A stretch of DNA of 64,000 nt, from NCBI GenBank assembly GCA_023078555.1, contig CM041196.1, positions 5,033,658-5,097,657 of the forward strand, written 5' to 3'. The notes below the pieces were generated by a model. The model had not been told where the DNA came from, made no database searches, and saw only the letters and a list, made by a program, of their open reading frames with translations. Shown in pieces: positions 21,778 to 33,886 of the stretch. This stretch comes from Ulva prolifera (taxonomy: Eukaryota > Chlorophyta > Ulvophyceae > Ulvales > Ulvaceae). A program made the translations under genes and the position numbers. The first letter of the stretch is position 1. Every line of letters begins with the position of its first letter.

Positions 21778-24700
21778 TCAGTCAAACTCCTGTGCGCTGC
21801 GGTACACCCCGCGCTCGTTGAAGTGCTCCACGAGGCCGCGCAGGAAGGGCTCCCGCGAGAGGGTGTCGGAGTCGCCGACGAGGACGCAGCGGCGGCGCGC
21901 GCGCGTCACCGCCACGTTCATGCGCCGCTGGTCCGCCAGGAAGCCGACGCCGCCGGCGGCGCTGCTGCGGACCGCGGAGATGACGATCACCTCCTTCTCG
22001 CGGCCCTGGAAGCCATCCACCGTGCTCACCTCGGCACCCTCCACGCCCGCCTCCGGCAGCAGCGCCTTCAGCCTGCATGGCGAGAGCCCCTCTTCTCTCC
22101 TCTAGCATGCATGCACCGTGCATGATACCGCGTCATGCGCTACCATGCCCGCACTTTCAGCCGGGATTTCGCCCCTTGAATCTACGGCAGCCTGCCACCG
22201 TCGGTGTCAGGCTTGTACTATCACAGCCGGGTGGCTGGGTATGTGCCACCAATACCGATGTGGCGCACAGCAAATACGCATCGATGTCATGCACAGGCCT
22301 CCGGGCCCAGTTGACCTCTTAGAGGCAGCAGGTAGGGGCACACCGGGCGCGCTGCGCCGAGTACGGGGTGATCACCCCGATCGCCGCGCATGGGATCCCC
22401 GTAGCCACCAGCTCCCGCACCACAGCCACCACAGCCGCTGCCTCGCCGTCGTTGTAGTAGCTCGCGCCCTCCTCCTCCTGCGCCTCCTCCGCGCCGCAGC
22501 CGGCGGTGTCTACAAGCACCAGCGGCTCCGCCCCGTCGCCGTCCGCCGCATCGGCCTCGCCACCACGTTCCGCCGGGCCTGCGGAGCGGATGTCGGCAAT
22601 GGTGTGTGCCGCGACGGAGGCGTGTGCCCGCAGGCGGCCGCCGTACAGTGCGTTGGACGCCCACGCCATGATATCCTCATGCATGCGGTACTGGACAGTG
22701 AGCATCTGCGCGGCGGTGCGGCCGTGCGAGCGGTGCAGGCGCTCGAAGAGCGTGGTCGCGAGGCCGGCCTTTGCCGCGGCGTCGGAGATGACGGTCGGGG
22801 GCAGCTGCAGGTGGTCTCCTGCATGCATCGCGGCAGCCTCACCCGGCCGATCAAGGTGCGTGATACAGAGCCCAGGGGTTTGTGGACACAGGGTCTGCTG
22901 CATCGCAGCACCAACGTGACGCGTATGGCAGCACCAACGCGGTCATGCAGGCGTCGGCTGAGGCACTGGATGCACGTCGGCTGAGCGGACCGCGCCATCG
23001 AAAATGGGTCCCATGCACCGGCGAGGCAGTGCCTCACTAGCTGGGCTGCCATCATATACACGGAATCGTCTCCACAGACCCAGCAACGGCGCATGCACAT
23101 TCGCCTCCTTCAGGAGCTCAGGCCTCCAGCAATGCACGCACCTGGCTGCTGCAGCTATGTTGCATGCTCAACCGCATCCGCACAGAGCAATGTCAGGAGT
23201 TTTGAGATGTTGCACAAGCCGCACCAGCTAGCACAGCACGCCGTGCGCGCAGCATGGCGCCCCAGCACGCCACCTCCACCGCCTGCGCCGCCTCGTCGAT
23301 GTACACCACATCATACGCATGGCCGCGCAGCGTCGCGGCGTGCGCGCCCGTCAGGGTGCAGCACGTGATCGCGGCGCCGCGGAGGACCTCCCCGGCGGCC
23401 TTCCCCTGCCGTGCGCGCTCCTCCCGCGCCAGCCGCCGCATCTCCCCCCGCACCTCGCGCCGCTCCGCGGCGTCGCGCCGGCCCGAGAGCTTCAGCAGGC
23501 GCCGCCCGAGGGCCGCGGCCTCGGCGCGGCAGTCCGCGGCGAGCGCGCTCGCGTCGGAGCGCAGCACGGCGGCCTCGAGGGAGTGCTCGAGGACTTCCGG
23601 GAGGAGGCGGGCGGGGTGGCCGACGCGTACAAGGCGCGCACGCACGCGCGGCGGCGCCGCCGCTGCAAGCCGCTCGACCGCGTTGTCGACCGCAATGTTC
23701 GACGCGGCGCAGTACAACACGCGGCGGCCCGCGGCAGCCTCCGCGAGCATGCACTCCACCAGCACTGTCGTCTTGCCAGTGCCTGCATGCGGCTACAGGT
23801 GTGCAGATGCCGCCTCCGCGGCATGGTTGCGGTGATGCCCGGCAAGTGGCGGGCCGCCTGGCGCCGCGGACTCAGCCCCGTACCAGTTGTACTTCGGGCG
23901 CTGCTAGTTACAGAGACGAACGTATACGGGGGCGCCGGGACTGAGGGCCAAGCTGAGGACCACTGCCACTGCCTCCACGCCCAGCTGCTCTAGATGGCAG
24001 CATTTTGCATGCAATCGGCGCAGACCCCGCTCTCTGGTTCAAGGACACAGCAGCCACCTTCCTGCCAGAGGCACGTGCCTAGCGTCAGCGGGGGATCCAC
24101 AGACCCGTACCTGGGGGGCCGTGAACGAGTGCGAGGTCCTGTGCGGCGAGCGCGAGGACGACGGCGGCGCGCTGCGAGGCGTCCAGCGGCTTGGAGCTCA
24201 CTGGCGTCCACTGGGGCATGGCCGCGGCAAACGCCGGCTGCCGCGCCCCAAACGCGATATCCAGCAGCGGCCGCCCGGCGCAGTCGTGATCCGCCTCGAG
24301 GCTCCGCAACACGGCCCCCATCCGTTCATATGTGACCTGCATCGCATCAGACTTTTTTGATAGATACTTTCAACTTTCATAGATGGTCCGAGATATCGCT
24401 TGTGTGTGCATGCAAGATCTGGCTGCACCTGTGATGCTTTGCTGCAGGCACCGCATGCACCTTGAACAAAGGCTAGGCCCACGTAAAGTGCACGACATCT
24501 GCCTTGCAGAAGGTGCCATCCACACAAGTCAAAGCTTGCCCAGCGGGAGTGCGAGATTCCAACGCTGACAGGCTAGGCATGTCTATGCGGTCTAGCATGA
24601 GAAGCCACATCAGTTCGTTCACAGCTCTCTGTGGTGCTGGTGTGGCTGCCGAGATCGGGGCGTCGGTGACCTGGTAAGGGCAGACCTTATTGGCGAGCTT

Positions 24701-26123
24701 GTCCAGCCGAAGTGGAACATCAAGCGCCGCAGAGTCATCCAGGTCGTCCACTGCCACAATGATCTTGTCCTCGTGCACACGATACGCAACCCCTTGAGCG
24801 ATGCTGCTGGCGGCGTCCGTGCCACCGCTGCCTGTTGCGTTTGGGCGGACTGCTATCACATCATGCGGGGAGAACTTGTGAGCTGGCAGTGGGACCGGTG
24901 CGGCACCCGGAACGCCTTTGTTCAGAACGAATGTGAGCAACGACTTGCCCAAGAAGCCTGAGGAGGCCTCCTCACAGCGCATGTTCAGCAAGCTCCGTCC
25001 TGACGCCTGCGGTGGGACGGCAGATCAGTATTGGGTACACAGGACAGAGGCCGGGCATGAAGCCGGTTCTCGGAATCCGCTTGCAAACCCACTCACTCAT
25101 TCATGGCACTAGGCCGGGCACGAGCGCGTACCACAGCCCTGCCGGTGGATCAGAATGTGTGTATGTGTGCATGTATGCTACATCAGACAGCAGAGCAACA
25201 TGCTCTGGAGGGCACCCCGTGATCGTCATGGAGCGCCTCCTCAGCCATAGCATGGCCACAGCCCTTGCGGGTGCGGAGATGTTTGTGCTGCTGAAGTCAG
25301 AGTGGCTGAACACAGAGTGACAGGCTCGAGACATGCACCTGTGCTCCTGCAGCTGAGAAGCCTGAAACTTCTGCCTCTGCTTGCTCAACTTCAGCTGCCT
25401 CCTCCAAGCTTAGGTTCTCTCTAGTCTTCTCAATGAACTGCTCAAGAGTAATTTGTGGAATGGGCTGCCGTTGTTGTTGCCCAGGAATGGGCCCCAGTGG
25501 CATGAGCACTAGCCCCATCTTGTCGAAAAGCAGTTCCATCAAGTCCTCATCGTCCAGTGCACCTTCTGGACAGACCTCCTGCGCGGTGTCACCATAGTAT
25601 CACAAAGCATCGAGTGCATGGGTAGCGGTAGCGGCTTTCACGGAATGTCACCAATGGTACACGAGGAGCCACAGCAACAGGCAGAGCCAGCATGAAAGCG
25701 CAGGCGCCAAACAATTTCACATAGCTGGATAAATAAATATATAGGTTCGTAAATCAATGTGTGCTTCTGAATTTGCAAGTACGGGGGCCTGGCTGTGGAG
25801 CGCACCAGTTCCATTGTTGGCGTGCCCACACGAAGAGCCCGGCCTTGATCAGTGTCGATGCTCTCATGGGACAGCCCCGCTGCTCCCGCTGATGCATGCA
25901 CACGAGCACGTTGCACAGCGGTGACTGCTGTTGGTAGTTGTAACCATGACTGCCGGACTGCTGAATGACCTTGCGTTTCGCTGCCCTGAGTCTTCGCAGC
26001 CTCTCTCGCGGCTTTCTTCTGTGCTCTCAGAGCCTACAGAGGAGATGTTTGGAACTCTAGCATCACACCACAAGAGAATTGGGATGGGATCGGCACCTTG
26101 CGTTCTTCCTTGTCTTTCGCCAT
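21778..26123 (-). CDS. SF1B (Upf1-like) helicase, IGHMBP2/SMUBP-2 family
   Basis: Model complement(join(21778..22072,22344..22818,23225..23782,24111..24336,24524..25006,25339..25578,25806..26033,26097..26123)), 843 residues. The last five exons are linked by unambiguous phases. The N-terminal two exons (MAKDKEERK, then ALRAQKKAAREAAK) and the donors at 25805 and 24523 are less sure. SMUBP-2/Hcs1 helicases unwind RNA and DNA 5'->3' with ATP and associate with ribosomes. The OB-like domain 1B shows FLGKSLLTFVLNK, FSPHDVIAVRP and LRLDKLANKV. Helicase motifs: DASQRAAV (Q-like), Walker A GPPGTGKTT built across an intron near residue 400, SNIAVDNAV (Ia), DEAAQ (II), AGDHLQLPPT (III), QYRMHEDI (IV), DGFQGREKEVIV (V), NVAVTRAR (VI). 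It ends soon after motif VI, without the R3H and zinc-finger tail of vertebrate IGHMBP2. Confidence 0.85.
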
Positions 26124-27569
26124 ATCGTCGTTTCAAAGCCTTTGGTCAATCTGGCGCGGCACGCGTTCGACGGAAGCGAGACCTCAACTTGCGTCAGTGA
26201 GAGACATCGATCAAGCAGAGATGTGACATTGATTGAATTGTTGCTCACACAACAATCTTGCGTCACTGTTTGCGTCCTGATTCGCCGCACACAAAGAGCT
26301 TCAGGCTACAAACAACTCGCGGCCACCCGTAGCCACGACCACTGATCGCTGCATGCTGCGGCAGGTCGTCAATCCTGCCAGCAGCAACACGTAGCCGAAG
26401 CCTGCAACATCAAACACGGCCATTTGAAATGGGTGATCGTACTGTTCAATGTGTGTGTTTATTGGCAATCATGGAAACCAACCTTCAACCAACCTTTTGA
26501 ACCGCGGTGACTGCTTGTGAGCAGCAACGGCTGCTTCACAGCCTCAGCACACCTGTCAAAGACAGCCACATGGCTCAGGTATGCCTTCTGCGACACTACT
26601 TTCTGTAATAGGCCTCCTAATAGGCACTTCAGCTGCAGTCCGACACTGTCCAGCTATGTGTTACGGGGATCAAGTTGCAGAGGCAGGCACCATGGCCGGT
26701 AGCGCACAGCATATACAAGCCCGCGCAGTGGAAACGTACCAAGACCACCCCCAGGCACGAAGCAATCCAGGTCACCCCAGGCACTGCGACGCAGCCCTGT
26801 GACTCAACATGTCTAAGCACACAAACATCACTCCCACGCTGAAGCGCACACGCCACCCCCGCTCACAGCCACCAACTCCACCTCCCAGCGTCATTGCAAA
26901 TCGCGTGAGTGCATGCAGCTCAGGATTGAGGCCTCCTGTATCAGTCTCTTGTGAAGCTTGAGACATTTGATGCACAGTGCACATAGGACGTTCAGTTGGT
27001 GAATTGATGGAAGCCCTCACACACCCCAAGGCTTTCCACGAACGGCACCAGTATACTATAGGAAGGCGCACTAGAGTCGTGATCGCACTCCTCAATTCGA
27101 TCTGATCGAGTTTCTGGTTTTCAAGCTGGTGTCTGTCCCATTGTTTGAGCGATAGCATGCCCTGCTGTTCTGGATCCCAGATGCGATTGTGTAAGCACAT
27201 TGTTACTGGCATGGCTAGCTGACGCAGCACCTCAAATCAAAAAAGCGTGGACGTAACGCCACACACACGCTATATTTTGTTCCTGCCTCCATTTCTGCGT
27301 GTAGCTTCAGCCATGTATAGCTCTACTGCGGTCAACAGCTCCCACCGAACGGTCAACCAACTAACACACACCCACGGCCAGAAAGACCCTACTACAACAG
27401 CCACCTGGCGCCAGGAAAAAAGCAGCACAAGAGCCTGTATGGCTCGTCAAGCTTTGCGCGCCTTGACAACTAGCCCACACGCAATCAACGCAAACAGCAT
27501 GCACTGACGGCGTTTGAAATCTAGCCCGCAGTGCTGCACCTGCTGCAGTGCGACGCCCCACGGCCCGGC
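26124..27569. other. Gap between helicase and rhomboid-like gene
   Basis: The largest ORF is on the minus strand, 27230-26772. From its first true ATG (27212) it reads MPVTMCLHNRIWDPEQQGML, with protein-like composition, but no motif or splice evidence supports it (confidence about 0.2). A duplicated CAACCAACCTT lies near 26480-26500. The start region of the helicase gene is at the left end. Confidence 0.35.
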
Positions 27570-29630
27570 TCACCGCGAGGTGGCGCCGACCTCATCTTCC
27601 CCAGATCCCACTCCCACATTCGGATCGATGAACTGCGCCCCACCCCCGGACCCCTCGCCGCCGTCGTCTGGGGGTGCCTCGCCCGGACCAAGCAGCCCTC
27701 CGATCGGCTCGAACGTCCCGGGCGACGGCTCGCCACCCCCGCCATCATCACCGTCATCCCCGTCCGTGTCCCCTGCACCATCGCCGCCGGCACCGCCTGT
27801 GCCTGCACCGCCACCGGCGGGCGCCTCCGGCGGCGGCGCATACGGAACCGCAGCCCCGCAGCGCGCATCACACTCCCGGTCCACGTCGATCGTGTCAAAC
27901 GAGCCGCTGACCGCCGCGATCTGCACCTCCTCGAGCGTCGGGCAGATGAGCACCGCAGAGCTGTCCGGGAAGACGCGGATCTCGCAGAACCCTGCGCGGT
28001 TCGCGGCGGCGCTGCAGCTCCAGCCGAGGAATGACTGGCAGGTGAGGTCGTCGCACAGGGAGCACTTGTAGCCAGTGCGCGGCATGCTCAGCATGCTCGC
28101 GAGCACGGACACGGCGGCCGCGACCACGACGGCGGTCAGCGTCACCTGCCACGCGATCACAAGGCGCTCCATGCTGCGGCTTGCGGTCTGCATGCATGTG
28201 GTCGTGGTGAGGAGCTGCGGACGGCTTGCCATGTGGCTATGCAACAGTGTCAGATAGGTATCTGATTCCGATGGCCGGGGCAAGGGCGCGGACCTTTGAG
28301 GCGTATGGCGCCATGAACGCCGCGGCACACAGGCCCCCCGCAAGCCCCCCTGAGAGCGCGGCCCACGTGTCCACGAACGGCGCCAGGCTGCTGACCAGCA
28401 TCGCGACTAGCCACAGCACGGCGAGCATCAAGACGGGGCCGTAAGTGACGACGTGCCGCCGCACGGAGAGGATAGAAGCGATCGCCGCCGTCACCGCCGC
28501 CGCGCCGAGTGCGCCCGCGGTGGAGTGGATGGTGTGGGGGGCCGCAACGGCGCTGGTCATGCTGCCGATGACGCCACCGGCGAGAATGCATGCGGCCAAC
28601 TCGCCGGGTGGGAGGCCTGCGCGTGCGCATACAGACGAAGACGCGCTGATGAGGAACGTAATGGAGAAGAGGTGTATGAGGCCGGCGGGGACGATGAGTG
28701 AGGAGAGCACGCGCCACCAGTCCCCTTCGATGATGCATGACGAGCACAAGCCGCCACTCTCGCGCAGCGAGTCGCTGTCGACGCCCAGCCACGGGTTCGT
28801 CGATGCTCCGACGAACCCCCAGCTGTTCTTGGACAAGCTGAAGAAAAAGCCTGCAGCCCCAGTGCCGCAGGTGAAAGTCTGAAGAGGCATTGACCGAGTG
28901 CCCGATGCCATGCTCGGCTGATGATATGCCAGCTTCACCTGAGGAGTGAAGCGAGTGTACATGCATATGTAGCATGCATTGCAGTCTCCGTTCAAAGACA
29001 CATTGTACCGGCCTGAGACCATCCACCGCTGTGATCTTATGCTGCACGGCGAACATTCTCAGACTTAGCGGGCAGCAGGACAGCTCGCCGGCGGACACCT
29101 GCATCAAGAGGTCTTGCCAAGAAGCTCGCGTGCATACACCCCTGCATGGGGAAGCAGGCGGCACTGCAGGGCACGTGATTCGCACCGCCAAGAAGAGCCA
29201 AGAAGAACACCGGCGACACGTACGGGTACGTCGACTGGCCCCGGTGCCGCGCACGCTGCAGCCTGTCCGCCAGCACGCGGCTGTGCGGCGGCGCCGTCGC
29301 GACAACCGCCGGCGGCAGCTCCGCCGACGGCTCGTGCGCGAGCTTCATCGCGAACTCGCGGTCCCGGTGCACCTGTGGGTCTTCTGTCGCACCGCGGCCG
29401 GAGAGCAGCGGCGTCGCGCCGCCGAGCAGGCCACGGCCGCTCGGGACGGAGGAGAGGGGGGCGGCCGCAGCGCCGCCGTAGAGGTGCCTGGGGGGCGGCC
29501 GAGCTGCTACGGATGGGCCGGCTGAGGAGGACGCCTGGTGGCGCGCGATGGCGGCATCGACGCCGTCCGGGAACACCGCCGGTCGGAGGGAGCCATCCCT
29601 CGATCTGCCCTGCAGCACCTGTCCCGGCAT
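27570..29630 (-). CDS. Rhomboid-fold membrane protein, predicted catalytically inactive
   Basis: Model complement(join(27570..28187,28246..28850,29186..29630)), 555 residues. Junctions: GGCG|GTGCGA to GCTGCAG|GCTTTTTC (phase 1), and a phase-0 intron ending ATGCATGCAG|ACCGC. The donor of the second is uncertain (28245 or 28289). Order: disordered Arg/Pro N-terminus about 1-130; TM1 YPYVSPVFFLALLG; NPWLG and GDWWRVLSSLIVPAGLIHLF, the rhomboid WR loop and TM2 pattern; further TMs; AAPHTIHSTAGALGAA where active enzymes have GxSGA; VDTWAALSGGLAGG where active enzymes have a His (AHxGG). A seventh TM (LVIAWQVTLTAVVVAAAVSV) is followed by a luminal Cys-rich segment (CSLCDDLTC, CDARC) and a Gly/Asp-rich tail. 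Ser and His of the dyad are both replaced by Ala-type residues, as in iRhoms and derlins, which bind and route clients rather than cleave them. The client is unknown. Confidence 0.75.
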
Positions 29631-30155
29631 GACGCCAAGTGCTCAGCGCCGCCGAGCTGGCCAGCACGGCTGATATTATGTCAACAAAGATCTGCCCAGA
29701 AAGGCGGCGGGAACAGACAAAGGCATTCCTGACACGTATGGGGGGTCATGTTGGTGGCTGTATCCCCTGACAGGCCCAGGAGGGGCGAGATGAGGTGGAG
29801 TGTTTCCATGGGGACGGACCCATGTCAACACCACCGCTGATATGCAGCAGCGCTGTTGAGTGTTGCATTGAAGATGGCTTGCATTTAGCGATGCAACGCT
29901 AGGCAAGCCAGGGTGCAAAGCAACAGGTTTATGCAATTTGTGAGCGTGCATGCATCAGCTCGCGGTTGACGCCGTGCGCACAGGCCTTGAAAGCGGCTGC
30001 AGGTGGTCATGGTAGCGGTACACAACATGCCTCTGACCCAAGCAGGATGCATCCGTTGGCCAGGCAGTCGTCCCACGCGGGCGGACAGATGTGTGATGCA
30101 GTGTAGCCGTCTCGTGCTTTGCTGCATGTCCTAGTCCCTCACTGAGCACGTAATG
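29631..30155. other. Intergenic stretch, no supported gene
   Basis: Upstream region of the rhomboid-like gene and downstream region of the U-box gene. ORFs of 60-90 codons have no support. Confidence 0.4.
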
Positions 30156-31133
30156 TCAAGGCAGCTGGCATGGAAGCCAGGCTGGCTCAGGGATACAATG
30201 CCACACCATGAGATGTGGAGCATATCGTGCTGCCCAGTTTGTGATGGATGTCCGCAGCTCGTCGTCTGGTGAGACAGTCGGTTCGTCCACAGGCCTGCCA
30301 GTGACAGGACACTGACCTGGATGCGCTTGCAACCACCGGGTGATCGCCTCCCGTTCATATGATATCAACGTTGCATCGAGGACCACTGGATCTCGCATGA
30401 TGATGCCTGTGAGCGGGCAGAGGAAGCCGGGACTGGGGTTGGCTTGGGAGCTTCGTGGGCTTGCCTGGCTGGCGCCACCAATTGCTGGAGCGACCTCCTA
30501 CATGATGTTGCACCTGACCAGCAGCAAGACCAGTACTGCCACGGTTTTGCGCGCTTGGACGCATAAGATCAAGTTTACCTGGCTTGCAGCTCCGGGTACA
30601 AAATGTACGTAATGTCATAGCAAGGTCCTCTGCGCGCGGCAATGCCGAGGTGACACGGACGTCGCGAGCACCAGCTCGCGATCGCATGTACACACTTGAA
30701 GATCTTGGCCTAAAGGCGTACCGGAACATGCTGGTGATGACTGCTCGAGGCGACGTTGGGTGATCTGGGCGCGTGTGGCGGAAGAGGCAGCCCCAACTCT
30801 TGAAAGGCCTCTTGTGCTTTGAGATGATCCCCATGATGCTTGCGCAGCACGTCTCCATATATATCTACAGACATTAAAGAACATCTTTCGACATGCGGAA
30901 CGGCTCTGACAGCCTTCCGGTGGCACTTGAATTAGTTGAGCACGGCGTGTGTGAATGACAACATTGTGCGCGAGGAGACACACCTTCAGCAGAGTCCCCC
31001 ATGCCTGTACGTGTCCCAAAATCTACGGGGATCTAGAGGTTTATTTCTTGACAGATTTCTGCAGTTTCCTTGCTCGAAGCGTCGCATATCGCGTGCACTG
31101 GTGACCGCGACGCAGGTGGCATCTTCTGCCAAG
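30156..31133 (-). CDS. U-box E3 ubiquitin-ligase-type protein, 5' end not found
   Basis: Partial model complement(join(30156..30497,30722..30864,31027..31133)). Phases agree: CCCC|GTAGAT to CTGTAG|ATATAT (phase 1), GTTCCG|GTACGC to CATGTAG|GAGGTC (phase 0). The last exon carries a U-box: FLCPLTGIIMRDPVVL, SYEREAITRWLQAHPG, CPVTGRPVDEPTVSPDDELR, SITNWAARYAPH. This is the CPITxxxMxDPVxxxxGxTYERxxIxxW...CPxTxxxL...NxxLRxxI pattern, with His/Asn at the usual positions partly replaced. U-boxes recruit E2 enzymes without zinc. Upstream exons code YGDVLRKHHGDHLKAQEAFQ and LAEDATCVAVTSARDM, of unknown fold. A further 5' exon may lie around 31540-31710 (RTPTGARLDVRR-type frame ending at a GTAAGC donor), but it has no clean start. 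U-box at the extreme C-terminus is the CHIP/UFD2-like arrangement. Confidence 0.65.
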
Positions 31134-32150
31134 CTAAACACGAAAGAACAAATATGGGCGTTTGTTTAAGAGAGCTCACAAGACGAACCTACACAAGATG
31201 TGCGATGCGAACATGCTGCACAAATGAACAAGCGGGCGGTGTCGGAGCAGTGATGATCCTTGTTTACAGGAGCCAGCATATACCGGCAGTTAGCTAGCAA
31301 TGAGAACAATCTTTCGAACCAGCAGAATTGCTGTATATCGGCATCCCGTGTTCGGCCCGTCATGTCATTTTTGCCTGCTCGTCATTAACATTTTCTAGCG
31401 CAATTCCTGATGACATGCATGCAAGCCAACTGTGCTAGCTCCGCGGATCTCCTGGGATATCAGCTGAGCCCAGCTTTGGCCCAAAGACCAGTGAACAAAA
31501 AGCAGTTTTATAAATAGATGGGCGTGATCACTGCTTACAGGGCAGGTGCGGAACAGACTCGCACACCGCACAAGTGTAGCCACTCGAACCGGTTTCTTTC
31601 AGTGGACGCACCCCGTCGCACCACACTACGTCCTTCCGAGTTGATGCGCCTTCTGACATCCAGTCTGGCACCCGTGGGTCGCGTAGAAATATTGTCGTGC
31701 AGATCAAGCACAGCATTCGTGTATCATCTTCTTATCTGCTTCTATTCATGGGGCAGGTGTGATTCACCTTGCTTTGCTAATGAGGCACTTGCTGTCGTGA
31801 ATGCCTACGCCCAACATTGGTAACAATCTTGCAGGCGGCAAGTGTGGGACTGACGCAACATGATGTCGAAGGGGTTTGTGCAGCGGTGGACAATGTCTGT
31901 GCGATCACCATCTCTCGTCTCTACCTGATTCAATCCATACCCCCTGATACCTGGGGGCACAGACTGCCACAACATAGGTGATGGAAATAGAACCGGAATC
32001 ACTCATCTGAGCCATTACATGTTCCATGCAATTGCATAGCCCTGGCTCATGCTTGGATGGGGGGCATGAACACCAACACACATTCGGTCTCTGTTGAGTA
32101 ATGACCGAGAGAATGCCACGGAACACCTGAGAATCCGCGCGTTGCTACAG
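31134..32150. other. Gap between U-box and EF-hand genes
   Basis: Must contain the first exons of both divergent genes, which I could not fix. An MGQ start (31749-31757, followed by GTGTGA) is one candidate for an N-myristoylated EF-hand start, but its phase does not fit the next exon. Nothing else is recognised. Confidence 0.35.
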
Positions 32151-33721
32151 TTGATCAGAAGGAGATTGAAGCCTTGTATTGGCGCTTCCGTTCGCTCGAT
32201 CGGGGGAGGAAGGGCTTTGTGACTGAGGACGAACTGCTTGCCATACCAGGTACGATAATCACAGCTGCACGTGGATCATACAGGCAAAATTACACATTAT
32301 CGCCATTCCGTTTCCTATTTCTGTTGAAACACTCATATCTGGCCAGTGCTGTTTTCGTCTTAAAGCTGATCACTCTGTCCCGGAATGTGACATGAGGGTT
32401 GACTCATGCCCGTCAAGCAGGCATCATTGGCAGTCTTGCCCTCAATCCGGCCATGGAAAGTTGCATTCGTTACTACCGAGCTCCGGCAGGTCCCATCTGC
32501 AATCACTTCGTAGAAATACTACCTGCTGATTGTATGGTAAATCTGCATTTACTTAGCCGTAGCCTTGTGACACGTTTGATAAGCTTCCTCGGTTGACATG
32601 AGCCAACTCAAGTGTGGTGCTCGTGCAGAACTGTCTATCAACCCGCTGGCAGCCAGGATCTGCCGGATGCTCGATGGCTGCAACTTCCTGAGCTTTGTCA
32701 AGTTTCTTGCAGCCTTCAGTTCGCGAGCCACGATGCAGGCCAAGCGGAAGTTCCTGTTCCAGGTATGACCCACCACATCCTCCCTGCTATCGGACGCCAG
32801 TGTGCCAGCCAGGCTGTCACCAAGCGACCAAAAGGTAATGCAAGAGAAGTCTGCACATCTGTCTCCCACTTTCCTGCAGTATTGATCCTGCTTTGCCACA
32901 GTGCAGCTGATTCTCGCACCCAGTTCAAATGAAGACATGGCCGAGCAGACATGCACTTGACCGTGTCCCTCTTCCTGCCTTGTGACAGCACGCGGGAGTC
33001 GCAGCTGCTCCGTTCGCACTCTCGCCTCGTCCCTCTCCCTTGTATGTAAATACAAAGGACAGAGGCCGGGCAACGAGCCGTTTCTCGTGTATGTATGTAA
33101 GCATGCATGATTACATAGCCGCATCCATTTTGACATTTACCAGTCTGAAATCCGGGACCGAAAGAGGCATCCAATCTTGTTCTGGGTTTTGGTCATGATA
33201 GTCTGCTTTCCATGGCGGGCGTCTGTGTGGCTCTAACTCAGCCCATGTGCGCCTTCGAGAGATCACATGATCTCTTCTCTCAACCTTTCACCCCTTTACT
33301 CAGGCCCTAACTGGACTGCAATGACCGCACCGAGGCCAATGATGATCCATCTCGCAATTCACACAAATCACTCAGCACCGGCAGCAGCCATGCGAGTCAT
33401 GCTGTCCCGCCTCAACCTCACCCAGTCTCCGTGCGGCGGCACTGCGACAAAGCGCCAGCTACTCCAGTCACAGCAGTGCTGAAACGCCGTCCGCTGTGGC
33501 TACAGGTGTACGACGTTGATGGCGATGGTCTGCTGAGCCACGACGACCTGCGGAGCATGATGTCGCACCTCGTCGGCGGCCAGCTGAGCGATGAGCAGGT
33601 GCAGGAGCTGCTCGACCGCGCCGCCGCCGAGGCCGCCTCCCCCGCCGGCATCGACTTTGCCACCTTTTGTAAGCACACCGATGTCTCCACGCTTCAAGTG
33701 GCGGTACCCGCGAGCATCTGA
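32151..33721 (+). CDS. Calcineurin-B / CHP-like EF-hand protein (5' exon missing)
   Basis: Partial model join(32151..32249,32629..32762,33506..33721). Junctions CCAG|GTACGA to GTGCAG|AACTG (phase 1) and TTCCAG|GTATGA to CTACAG|GTGTAC (phase 0). Together they give the family core: IEALYWRFRSLDRGRKGFVTE (degenerate EF1), then IPELSINPLAARI, the calcineurin-B/CHP hallmark between EF1 and EF2. EF2 is reduced (CRMLDGCNFLSFVKFLAAF). EF3 is canonical, with loop DVDGDGLLSHDD except for Asp instead of Glu at position 12. EF4 has lost its ligands (AAAEAASPAGIDFATF). Such proteins are regulatory subunits or adaptors (calcineurin, Na+/H+ exchangers, CBL-type kinases) that switch on calcium. With one good loop, calcium binding may be single-site. 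The N-terminal exon, probably short and possibly myristoylated, is not identified. Confidence 0.75.
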
Positions 33722-33829
33722 TGCGGCTGCGGTGCTGGCCTGCCTCGCAGCAGGCTCGGCTTTGTGCGCCGCAAGCTGCTGCGGCCTGGGGTGACGGCAT
33801 CTTCATTTCAAGCGCATCTAATGCGCATC

Positions 33830-33886
33830 CCTCCATTCCAGCGCATTCGTCATATCGAAATGACGAATGCGCCGGAATGGCGGAGG
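33830..33886. repeat. Hairpin-forming inverted repeat
   Basis: Arms CCATTCCAGCGCATTCGTCAT and its complement at 33860-33880 face each other across a 6-base loop (ATCGAA). The inner 13 bp (GCGCATTCGTCAT/ATGACGAATGCGC) are perfect and the outer part has one mismatch and a small bulge. It lies 110 bp after the EF-hand stop, so it could be a 3'-UTR hairpin, a small foldback element or part of a terminator. Confidence 0.8.

Noticed and set aside
21247..22125. 292-codon plus ORF spanning the poly-C run
   Set aside because: Its length comes from the poly-Pro reading of the C run and from the antisense of the last helicase exon.
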